From: Salegentibacter sp.
Lineage (GTDB): Bacteria; Bacteroidota; Bacteroidia; Flavobacteriales; Flavobacteriaceae
NCBI GenBank assembly: GCA_024635795.1
Contig: JAGXIH010000014.1
Span: 1 to 62,514 of the forward strand
Reading direction: 5' to 3'
DNA length: 62,514 nt
Position 1 is the stretch's first letter. Each line of letters starts with the position of its first letter. Positions 17,590-26,300 of this stretch are shown here, piece by piece. The notes beneath the pieces are model-generated. The model did not search any database. It saw only the letters and a program-made list of their open reading frames with translations, and had not been told where the DNA came from. The position numbers and the translations under genes were made by a program.

Positions 17590-18345
17590 TTATTCGATAA
17601 TTTCAACATCCATTTCGATGTTGTCTATAGGCCATTCAGATTGGCCCGTTTTCACTTTAGAGATTTCATCAGCTACATCCATCCCTTTAGTAACACGACC
17701 AAAAACAGTATGGTCATTGTCCAGGTGGTGCGCGCCATCGGATTTGGTAACTATAAAAAACTCAAAAGGAGAAGAAGCCTTGCTTACATTCTGCTCGCTG
17801 TATTTTGCTGCCGAAAAAGCTCCCCGAACGTGCCGGTATCCTGCTTCAAATTCATTTGGAATTAGATAGGATCCAATTTTACTCCTGTGTCGGGAGGTAG
17901 CCCTGTTATCTGAATTCCCGCCCTGGATGACGAAATTGGGAGCAACCCGGTAAATATATGTATGGTCGAAATAGTTATCTTTTGTTAGCATTATAAAATT
18001 GGCCCGGTGTAATGGGGTGTCCTTGTAAAGACTAACTTCAATATCCCCAAAATTTGTAATGATCCTGATGCGGGTTTCAGGGTTTTGTTCTCCATATTCC
18101 GTTAGGGTGGGAATCAATTCCTCCTGTTCAATAGGGAAGTCTATGCTTGTTACGCCTTCCTCTTCAGGAGTTTCGGTTTGGGATTTTTTCTTTTCAGAAA
18201 GCCTGACAGAATCAACTTTAGATTGCTTGTTTTTCAGGGTATCTGAGGCGGGTTCCGTATTATTTTTCGAAGAAGATTGCTTATCTTCACAACTGCTGAA
18301 GATCAAAATAAACGCAAAGGATAAAACAGAAAGAATTCGTATCAT
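17590..18345 (-). CDS. Peptidyl-prolyl isomerase (cyclophilin) lipoprotein
   Basis: The 251-aa protein has a signal peptide with lipobox IFSSC (Cys19), a Ser/Lys/Glu-rich linker, then a cyclophilin domain from about 90. Motifs include ITNFGDIEVSLYKDTPLHRANF, catalytic-loop YRVAPNFVIQGG and HHLDNDHTVFGRV. It catalyses proline cis-trans isomerisation of secreted or outer-membrane proteins. Its ATG overlaps the ATG of the divergent Nudix gene (shared CATG), so each promoter must lie in the other gene's coding DNA. Confidence 0.93.
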   Translation of the reverse strand: MIRILSVLSFAFILIFSSCEDKQSSSKNNTEPASDTLKNKQSKVDSVRLSEKKKSQTETPEEEGVTSIDFPIEQEELIPTLTEYGEQNPETRIRIITNFGDIEVSLYKDTPLHRANFIMLTKDNYFDHTYIYRVAPNFVIQGGNSDNRATSRHRSKIGSYLIPNEFEAGYRHVRGAFSAAKYSEQNVSKASSPFEFFIVTKSDGAHHLDNDHTVFGRVTKGMDVADEISKVKTGQSEWPIDNIEMDVEIIE

Positions 18346-18985
18346 GGATTTTCAAGAATTTAAAGACAGGATCCCAAAATTAAAAAAATTACCGCTTCCT
18401 GGCGAGGAAGCTCACTATAAATTGATACCAACCACGAGACTTGATGAATTATCCTTGCTGGACATAGAAAAAAGAAATCCTTTAAAAGCCGGAGTAATGG
18501 CCGTCTTTTACCCGGGAGAAGACAGACATACCAGGCTGGTGCTTATTTTACGGAAGACTTATCAGGGAGTACATTCCAACCAAATAGGTTTTCCGGGAGG
18601 AAGACAAGAAACCTCAGATCGGGATCTTCTGCATACGGCGCTTAGAGAGACGGAGGAAGAGGTAGGGATTCCCCAGTCTGAAATAAAAGTGCTTAAGGAA
18701 CTTACTAAATTGTATATCCCTCCCAGTAATTTTTGGGTACATCCTTTTATGGGAATGCTGGACTATACTCCAAAAATGATACCTCAGGAAAGCGAAGTAG
18801 AAAAAATACTGGAGGTGGAGCTTGCACATTTTATGGATAACAAATGTTTTGTGAACCAGACCCTGAGTACCAGATATGCTAAAAACATTGAAGTACCCGC
18901 CTTTTTACTGAACGATCAGATAGTTTGGGGTGCTACCGCAATGATGTTGAGTGAAATAAAGGTATTGTTGCAAAAAGTGGTCTAA
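18344..18985 (+). CDS. Nudix hydrolase, CoA pyrophosphatase type
   Basis: The 213-aa protein has the Nudix box GFPGGRQETSDRD…ALRETEEEVGI (about 81–107) with the Asp substitution usual in CoA pyrophosphatases. An upstream aromatic strand (GVMAVFYPG) and the LKELTKLYIPPSNFWVHP region fit that subfamily. It probably cleaves CoA or acyl-CoA to 3',5'-ADP and phosphopantetheine. I start at MDFQEFKDRIPK; a frame extending to 18059 merely runs antisense through the cyclophilin gene. Confidence 0.9.
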   Translation: MDFQEFKDRIPKLKKLPLPGEEAHYKLIPTTRLDELSLLDIEKRNPLKAGVMAVFYPGEDRHTRLVLILRKTYQGVHSNQIGFPGGRQETSDRDLLHTALRETEEEVGIPQSEIKVLKELTKLYIPPSNFWVHPFMGMLDYTPKMIPQESEVEKILEVELAHFMDNKCFVNQTLSTRYAKNIEVPAFLLNDQIVWGATAMMLSEIKVLLQKVV

Positions 18986-18999
18986 AAACTGAAATATAT

Positions 19000-19007
19000 T
19001 ATATTTG
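19000..19007 (+). promoter_or_regulatory. -7 element of the plsC–truA unit
   Basis: TATATTTG matches TAnnTTTG exactly, 53 bp before the acyltransferase start. There is no TTG at the ideal -33 spacing (a GTG occurs about 20 bp upstream). Confidence 0.5.
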
Positions 19008-19060
19008 CCGGGTTTTCCGGAGTACAGTTAAGCGGAATCAGAAATTTTTAAAATAGCATC

Positions 19061-19864
19061 ATGGGCTTGTTTAAAAGAAACCCCTTTGGGCATATTCTGT
19101 TTTTAAAAAAATGGCTTATCCGAATCTTCGGACTGCTAACCCATCAACGATACCAGGGTTTTAACCAGTTAAAGATCGAAGGATCGGAGATCATCAAGGA
19201 ACTTCCCGATACCAATGTACTTTTCGTTTCCAATCACCAGACATATTTTGCTGATGTTACCGCGATGTTTCATGTTTTTAACGCCAGCCTTAGCGGCCGT
19301 GTTGATACCATTAAAAACATTGGATATATCTGGCAGCCAAAACTTAATATCTACTATGTTGCAGCTAGAGAAACAATGCACTCCGGCCTTTTGACCAGGA
19401 TTATGGCTTATGGGGGCTCTGTAAGTGTAGAACGCACCTGGCGCGAAAAGGGAAAGGAAGTGGAGCGGGAGGTAAATCCACATGACACCGAGAATATAGG
19501 AAAAGCTTTAAAAGATGGCTGGGTGATCACTTTTCCACAGGGTACTACCAAACCTTTTAAACCTATCAGGAAAGGGACAGCCCATATTATTAAGAATTAT
19601 AAACCTATCGTTATACCAATTGTGATAGATGGTTTCAGAAGATCTTTCGATAAAAAAGGATTCCATATCAAAAAACGGGGAATTCTCCAGTCTTTTGTGA
19701 TCAAACCCCCTCTGGAGATCGATTACGAGAATGAGACCATAGAAGAGATCGTAACCAAGATCGAATATGCCATAGAACAGCATCCATCTTTTTCAAAGGT
19801 TATTCCAAGAGAAGACATAGATGAGATGGAAAAAATGAATGAGAAGCGACGCTGGGAATATTAA
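19061..19864 (+). CDS. Lysophospholipid acyltransferase (PlsC family)
   Basis: The 267-aa protein has acyltransferase blocks: VSNHQTYFADVT (block I, about 55–66), GGSVSVERTWREKG, and TFPQGTTKPFKPIRKGTAHI in place of the usual EGTR block. It transfers an acyl chain to lysophosphatidate or a related lipid at the inner membrane. Oddity: His and Asp of block I are five residues apart, not four as in canonical PlsC. The downstream TruA-like gene is coupled to it. Confidence 0.85.
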   Translation: MGLFKRNPFGHILFLKKWLIRIFGLLTHQRYQGFNQLKIEGSEIIKELPDTNVLFVSNHQTYFADVTAMFHVFNASLSGRVDTIKNIGYIWQPKLNIYYVAARETMHSGLLTRIMAYGGSVSVERTWREKGKEVEREVNPHDTENIGKALKDGWVITFPQGTTKPFKPIRKGTAHIIKNYKPIVIPIVIDGFRRSFDKKGFHIKKRGILQSFVIKPPLEIDYENETIEEIVTKIEYAIEQHPSFSKVIPREDIDEMEKMNEKRRWEY

Positions 19865-19904
19865 TGAACCGGGTAGAGACCGAAGAGAAAAAAGGAAACA
19901 AAAT

Positions 19905-20690
19905 TTGCAACGTAAACGATTTTATTATTTAATAAAAATACAATACCTCGGATTCAGGTTACACGGATGGCAAAAACAACCTCATGTAAAAACCGTAGAA
20001 GGTCTTGTCACCAAAACGCTGCGCTATGTTTTACCTGAGGAAAAGTTTAAAATTTTGGGCACCAGTCGTACCGATGCGATGGTTTCGGCTATGGAAAGCG
20101 CCTTCGAACTCTTTTTGGATGAAAGGCCCCTTGAGGATTTAGCGGAATTTCTAAAGCTGTTTAATCTTAATTTACCGCAGGATATCCGTGCTGTATCCGT
20201 AAACGAAGTGGATTCTAAATTCAATATCATTCAGGATCCAAAATTTAAGGAATACACTTACCTTTTTAGCTTTGGTGATAAAAACCATCCATTTTGTGCT
20301 CCTTTAATGGCCAATTTTCAGGAGGATCTGGACATTGAAAAGATGAAACAGGCTGCAGCTTTATTCAGAGGACAGCATAATTTCAGAAATTACTGCGTAA
20401 GGGTTTCAGAAAACAGCAAATTCGAGCGGGAGATGCTTACCTCTGAAATTGTGAAAAACACTGAAATAACAGCCAGTTTCTTTCCTGAAAATACTTTCCT
20501 TTTCCGAATAAGCGGCGAAGGATTTCTTAGACACCAGGTAAGATTGATGATGGGAACACTGGTTTTGGTTGGACGTGGAGAATTTAACCTGGAAGATATT
20601 CGCAATAGTCTTAAACCCGATAGTGATATGCAAATGGATTATATCGCACCGGCATCTGGCCTTATCCTCAACAAAGTTGATTTCACCTGA
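19905..20690 (+). CDS. TruA-like tRNA pseudouridine synthase (divergent paralogue)
   Basis: The protein contains YLIKIQYLGFRLHGWQKQP, the catalytic-Asp loop GTSRTDAMVSA (canonical G-R-T-D-x-G-V-H-A), the core region YTYLFSFGDKNHPF and the C-terminal FLRHQVRLMMGTLVLVGRG. The Asp is kept, but the following Gly-Val-His is Met-Val-Ser, so this may be a specialised TruA. I prefer a TTG start at 19905, which begins four residues before the conserved YLIKIQYLG and has an AGG 9 bp upstream. An in-frame ATG at 19839 would add 22 charged residues overlapping the acyltransferase gene. Confidence 0.82.
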   Translation: MQRKRFYYLIKIQYLGFRLHGWQKQPHVKTVEGLVTKTLRYVLPEEKFKILGTSRTDAMVSAMESAFELFLDERPLEDLAEFLKLFNLNLPQDIRAVSVNEVDSKFNIIQDPKFKEYTYLFSFGDKNHPFCAPLMANFQEDLDIEKMKQAAALFRGQHNFRNYCVRVSENSKFEREMLTSEIVKNTEITASFFPENTFLFRISGEGFLRHQVRLMMGTLVLVGRGEFNLEDIRNSLKPDSDMQMDYIAPASGLILNKVDFT

Positions 20691-22805
20691 TCATTCCTGC
20701 GTAACTTCCTCTTTATCCAAAACGGCCAATGCACACTTGATTGTCCAGTAATCCAGGCTTTCTTCAAAATGCTCATAATAAGTTTTTAAAGTCTCCGGAT
20801 TATTAAGCAATTCCCGGGCTTTCTTTACAGAAATTATATCATTTTGATCCACAAATCTACTCATATCAATATCTTCTCCATTTGTGTAGAGTTTTGCCAA
20901 ATGCGAATATATCGTGGTTATTGCAAGCTCCCGTTTTCTTGAAATTTCCTCTACTGAAAGACCTTCCCGGTAAAGTTCCAGGGTTTCTTTATAGGTATTG
21001 CCTTTCTTTCGTTTTTTTGGTTTTCTTTTTTCCTTTGAAAACGCGATGATTTCCTTGATAAATTGGTAACCATAATCCTGCATCTTTTTGCGCCCTACTC
21101 CGTTAATCTGGATAAACTCTTCGTCTGTCATCGGGCGTTCCTTCTCCATTTCTTTTAAGCTGGCATCATTAAAGATAAGATAGGCTGGAATACCTTCCTC
21201 ACGAGCGATTTTTAAGCGTAATTCCCGGAGTTTTTCAAACAGAGAATTAGTAGTACCGGTTGAGGCTTCTTCGGTGTTTTTAAGAATGGCTTTGCGGTCT
21301 GGTACTTTGGCGAGCTGAACTTTCTCTCCATTAAAAAGCACATTCCTTGCAATTTCTGTAAGCTGTAAATTGTTTTTCTTGTGAAAAGCGATCTCTACAT
21401 ACCCAAGATTGATAAGTTGGATAAGATAATTTTGCCAGTGCTGCCAGGAAGTTTCTTTACCAATTCCAAAAGTTTTTAAACTCTGGTAATTTTTAGAAAA
21501 AATCGCTTCGTTCTGTGCTCCTCTCAGCACATCTATAACTGTGGTTAATGGTTCCTGTTCCTTTAAACGATATATGCAGGAAAGGGCTTTTTGAGCAATA
21601 ATCGTCCCGTCGAAGAATTTAGGCGGGTTTCGGCAGATGTCACAATTCCCGCAATCTTCCTGTTTGAGTTCGCCAAAATAATTCAGCAAGATCTTTCGCC
21701 TGCAAGTAAGGGATTCAGAGTATTGCTTCATCCGGTCCAGTTTAGCGAGCTGCACCTCGCTGTTTCCGGCATTGGAAGCAAATTTCTGTAGTTGTACCAC
21801 ATCGGCATAACTATGAAATAGCAGGGTGTCTGAAGCTAACCCGTCCCGGCCGGCACGACCTATTTCCTGGTAATAGCCTTCCATATTCTTAGGCATATTA
21901 TAATGGATCACCCAACGAATGTTCGATTTATCTATTCCCATTCCAAACGCGATGGTAGCACAAATGATCTTGCTGTGGTCGTTAATAAAATCGTCCTGAA
22001 TCTGAATGCGTGTATCGTGTGCAAGGCCGGCATGGTAAGCTTCAGCTGAATAACCTTTTGCCTTAAGCTTAGAAGCAAGCTCTTCGGTGGTTTTTCGGCT
22101 TAGGCAATAGATTATTCCGCTTTCGTTCTTTCGGGGAGTAATAAATTTTTCGATCTGTTCAAAGCGTTTTATTCCCGGGCGCACCTCCAGGCTTAGGTTT
22201 TTCCGGTCAAAAGAGGCAATATGTTTCTCGGCATTTGGAATATTTAACTGATTGCAAATATCCTGGCGGGTGGCTTTATCGGCAGTGGCCGTTAGTGCTA
22301 TCACCGGAGTTTCAGGAAAACGCTTCTTCAGGTATCCCAGTTGGGTGTAAGCCGGTCTGAAATCGTGACCCCAGCTCGAAATACAATGTGCTTCATCTAT
22401 TGCGATTAAGCTCACTTTACCATTGGAAAGAAAACGGTCTATAACCTGGAGACTTTCGGGAGCAACATAAAGAAGTTTTAATTCCTGCTTTTCAATTCTT
22501 TTAAAAATATCCTGTTGCTGAATTTCGCTCTGGCTGCTGTTTAAAAAGGCTGCAGGAATGCCGTTAGCGGTTAACCCGTCTACTTGATCCTTCATCAGGG
22601 CGATCAAGGGTGAGATCACCAGAGTGATTTCCGGAAGCAATAATGCAGGCAGCTGAAAGCAAATAGATTTACCGCCCCCGGTGGGCATAATAACAAGGTT
22701 ATCCCGGCCTTCAAAAACCGAAGCGATAATCTTCTCCTGAAGCGGCCTGAAACTATCGTATCCAAAATATTCCTTGAGTGTATTTACCAGAAGGGATTTT
22801 TCCAT
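20691..22805 (-). CDS. recQ: ATP-dependent DNA helicase RecQ
   Basis: The 704-aa protein has Walker A TGGGKS (42–47), DEAH (137–140), motif VI QEIGRAGRDG (about 313–322), RecQ zinc cysteines 368, 385, 388 and 391, a winged-helix RQC domain, an HRDC domain (about 518–590) and a C-terminal helix-turn-helix (about 605–650, EGLSVEEISRKRELAITTIYSHL). It unwinds DNA in recombination and repair. Its stop codon directly abuts the convergent TruA stop, so no terminator fits between them. Confidence 0.97.
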   Translation of the reverse strand: MEKSLLVNTLKEYFGYDSFRPLQEKIIASVFEGRDNLVIMPTGGGKSICFQLPALLLPEITLVISPLIALMKDQVDGLTANGIPAAFLNSSQSEIQQQDIFKRIEKQELKLLYVAPESLQVIDRFLSNGKVSLIAIDEAHCISSWGHDFRPAYTQLGYLKKRFPETPVIALTATADKATRQDICNQLNIPNAEKHIASFDRKNLSLEVRPGIKRFEQIEKFITPRKNESGIIYCLSRKTTEELASKLKAKGYSAEAYHAGLAHDTRIQIQDDFINDHSKIICATIAFGMGIDKSNIRWVIHYNMPKNMEGYYQEIGRAGRDGLASDTLLFHSYADVVQLQKFASNAGNSEVQLAKLDRMKQYSESLTCRRKILLNYFGELKQEDCGNCDICRNPPKFFDGTIIAQKALSCIYRLKEQEPLTTVIDVLRGAQNEAIFSKNYQSLKTFGIGKETSWQHWQNYLIQLINLGYVEIAFHKKNNLQLTEIARNVLFNGEKVQLAKVPDRKAILKNTEEASTGTTNSLFEKLRELRLKIAREEGIPAYLIFNDASLKEMEKERPMTDEEFIQINGVGRKKMQDYGYQFIKEIIAFSKEKRKPKKRKKGNTYKETLELYREGLSVEEISRKRELAITTIYSHLAKLYTNGEDIDMSRFVDQNDIISVKKARELLNNPETLKTYYEHFEESLDYWTIKCALAVLDKEEVTQE

Positions 22806-22935
22806 AGCTCCAAATTTAGGTTTTTGAGTTGGAACGATAAAGTAGGGTTAGCCCTGAAAATTGAATTCATAAGCCTAAGAAAGTCTTTTGGACACAAAAA
22901 AGCAGAAAAATATTTTGTAATTTTACTTTTCAATT

Positions 22936-23331
22936 ATGAAGCAACTAACCGTAATATATCTCAGTCTCACCCTTTTATTACAGGGTTTTAATCCCGGTCT
23001 AAAAGATCTGGTACGGGTGGGGGATATGCTTCAGCATTTAGAATATCATTCGCAAAATTACGGAGATAGTTTTACTGAATTTTTCTCCAAACATTACGGG
23101 GCCGCAAAAGAAGCGCATCAGGATAATAAAGATGAGCATCCTAATCACGACAACTTACCTTTTAATCACCATAATTCGGTACAGACAGCTTTAGTTTTCT
23201 TTATTCCGCAGTATAAAATTTCTTTAGTGAAATTGCCGCCGGTACAGAAACATTCCTTAAATTTCATTTATAAAGAAAGTCACTCTATACTTAGTAAACA
23301 CGATATTTTTCAGCCGCCCCGAAACGTGTAA
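22936..23331 (+). CDS. Histidine-rich exported protein heading the metal-efflux operon
   Basis: The 131-aa protein has a hydrophobic N-terminus (VIYLSLTLLLQGF), probably a signal peptide or anchor. A His/Asp/Asn-rich stretch (HQDNKDEHPNHDNLPFNHHN, about 72–91) suggests metal binding. A hydrophobic strand follows (TALVFFIPQYKISLV). It lies 57 bp before the CzcA-type pump and is probably cotranscribed. I infer a periplasmic metal chaperone or sensor for that pump; the family is unnamed. Confidence 0.7.
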   Translation: MKQLTVIYLSLTLLLQGFNPGLKDLVRVGDMLQHLEYHSQNYGDSFTEFFSKHYGAAKEAHQDNKDEHPNHDNLPFNHHNSVQTALVFFIPQYKISLVKLPPVQKHSLNFIYKESHSILSKHDIFQPPRNV

Positions 23332-23388
23332 TCTACCCTATTAATTTTTTCCCTCTTAGGTTTTGTCTCATAGATTACATATACAAAT

Positions 23389-26300
23389 ATGCTGTCAAAA
23401 ATTATCAGTTTCAGTATCAAGAATAAGCTCATTATTCTTTTGTTTACCGCTTTTATAGTTGGCTACGGACTTTATTCCTTAAGCCAGTTACCCATTGGCG
23501 CGGTACCCGATATCACCAACAATCAGGTACAGGTTATTACTACTTCTCAAAACCTATCTACCCAGGATATGGAACAATTCATCACCTATCCCGTGGAATT
23601 AGAAATGGCCAATTTACCTGGTGTGATAGAGATTCGTTCTGTGTCAAAATTCGGATTATCGGTGGTGACCATTGTTTTCGATGAAGATATGGGAACCTAT
23701 CTGCCAAGGCAGCTCCTTGCTGAAAAGATCAAATCGGCTTCAGCAAATATTCCTGAGAGTTTTGGTAAACCTGAGATGGGCCCAATCACTACGGGACTTG
23801 GCGAAATATATCAATATATTCTTGATACAAAACCCGGTTATGAAGACCAGTATTCAGCTATGGAACTAAGAACTATCCAGGATTGGATAGTCAAGCGACA
23901 ACTATCGGGAATTCCCGGCGTAGTTGAAGTAAACAGCTGGGGAGGTAAGCTTAAGCAATATGAAGTGGCTATAGATTCAGAAAAACTGATGGCGATGAAT
24001 ATCACCGCTTCTGAAGTCTATACTGCACTTGAGAAAAACAACAGTATAGCCGGTGGCGGGTATATAGAACGTCTCAATCAGGCCTATTTTATCCGTGGGG
24101 AAGGCCTGGTACACTCCCTTGAAGATATTGAGAATATCGTGGTTAAAAACCCCGACGGGAACCCGATTTATATTCGGGATATTGCTGAAGTTGGCTTCGG
24201 AAATGCTATCCGTTTTGGTGCGATCACCGGGAATGGCGAAGGTGAGAAAGTACTCGGGCAGGTGATGATGATCAAAGATGGAAACTCCAAACAGGTTATT
24301 GAAGCTGTACAGGATAGGGTAGCCGAGGTTTCAGAAAATTTACCTGAAGGAGTCTATATCAATGCTTTTCTTGACAGAAGCGAACTTATAGGGAAAACCA
24401 CCTGGACCATTACAGAAAACCTCATCCTGGGATTTCTAATCGTGATCTTTGTAGTGGTGTTATTGCTCGGAAATCTACGTTCAGGATTGGTAGTAGCTTC
24501 GGTAATTCCCTTGTGTTTACTTTTTGCTTTCTCCCTGATGTATCTCTTTGGAGTAGATGCCAATTTAATGAGCCTGGGCGCGATTGACTTCGGAATAATT
24601 ATCGACGGGGCTGTGATCATCGTTGAGTTTATCGCCTACCAGATGACTATGAAAAGTTCAGATCTTGAAAATCTTTCAAAATCTGAACTAAGTAAAGCTA
24701 AAGATAAGATCACCTTTACCGGGGCATCCAAAATGATGAATTCTGCAATCTTCGGCCAGCTTATCATTTTAATAGTATTTATTCCAATTCTTTCCCTTAG
24801 CGGAGTTGAAGGAAAAATGTTTCGGCCCATGGCCCTGACTTTTAGTTTTGCCTTAGTGGGCGCCATGATCTTGTGTTTCACCTATGTTCCGGTAATATCT
24901 TCCATGGTTTTAAAACCCGGAAAACAATCTGATAAAAACATTTCAGTGCGGCTGATGCGTTTTATAACTAAACTTTATTCTCCTACAGTCGCATTGGCAC
25001 TTAAAGTCAAAAAGCTCGTGCTTGGCCTTGCTGTCGTAATCCTTGCTATTACCGTATATATATTTACCACAATGGGAGGTGAGTTCGTACCTACCCTTGA
25101 TGAAGGGGATTTTGTTATTCAACCGGTATTTAAAACAGGAACATCCTTGAGTAAGACGATAGAGCTCACGACCAAAATGGAGCAGATCCTGTTGGAATTT
25201 CCCGAAGTAAAACAGGCGGTGACCAGAATTGGAGCTGCTGAAGTTCCTACAGATCCCATGTCTATGGAAGAAAGCGATGTGATCATCACACTTATTCCTA
25301 AAAAGGAGTGGGTAACGGCTGACACTAAAGATGGTTTGGCCGAGAAGTTTAAAGAGGCCTTAATGATAATCCCCGGCATGGAAGTAGAATTTACCCAGCC
25401 TATCGAGATGCGCTTTAATGAACTCATCACCGGAGTACGTGCCGATATTGCGATCAAAATCTTTGGGGAAGATCTTGATATCCTTAATCGCAAGGCCCAC
25501 CAGATAGAAAGCCTTATCAGCGATGTTGAAGGCGCCGCCGATATTATTGTTGAAAAGATCGCCGGACTTCCGCAAATGAGCGTAAAATATGATCGTGCAA
25601 AAATTGCCCGCTACGGACTTAACATTTCAGACCTTAATGAGCTGGTAAGTGCGGGGTTTGCAGGTAAAAAGGTGGGAAGTGTTTTTGAAGGGGAGAAACG
25701 TTTTGACCTTGTTGTGAGACTGAATGAAGAAAACCGGAAAGATATTTCAAACTTAGAAAACCTTTATGTAGACACTCCAAACGGGAATAAAATTCCTTTA
25801 AGCGAACTGGCGGAAATAAGTTATCAAAAAGGTGCGGCCAAGATCTCCAGGGATGACACCCAGCGAAGGATCGTGGTTGGGGTGAATGTTAGGAATCGCG
25901 ACCTTCAATCGGTGGTGGATGATGTGGAAGCTTTGGTTAGTGCTAATATTGATTTGCCGCCAGGGTACAGCATCACCTATGGCGGGCAGTTTGAGAATTT
26001 ACAAAGCGCTAAAAATCGATTGAAAATAGCTGTGCCGGTAGCATTGGTGCTTATATTTTTTCTACTGTATTTCGCTTTTCAATCGGTGCGGGATGCTTTG
26101 ATTATTTATTCTGCCATTCCACTGGCAGCTGTTGGGGGCGTGTTGCTGCTTTGGATAAGGGATATGCCTTTTAGTATTTCGGCGGGCGTTGGTTTTATCG
26201 CTCTTTTTGGGATTGCAGTACTTAACGGGATCGTACTTATTGAACATTATAAAGAATTAAAGAAGGAGGGTATGGAGCATACAGATAAATTAATGCAAAA

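Noticed and set aside
18059..18343. 95-codon N-terminal extension of the Nudix protein
   Set aside because: It is antisense to the cyclophilin coding region and not part of the family; the ATG at 18344 fits the Nudix start.
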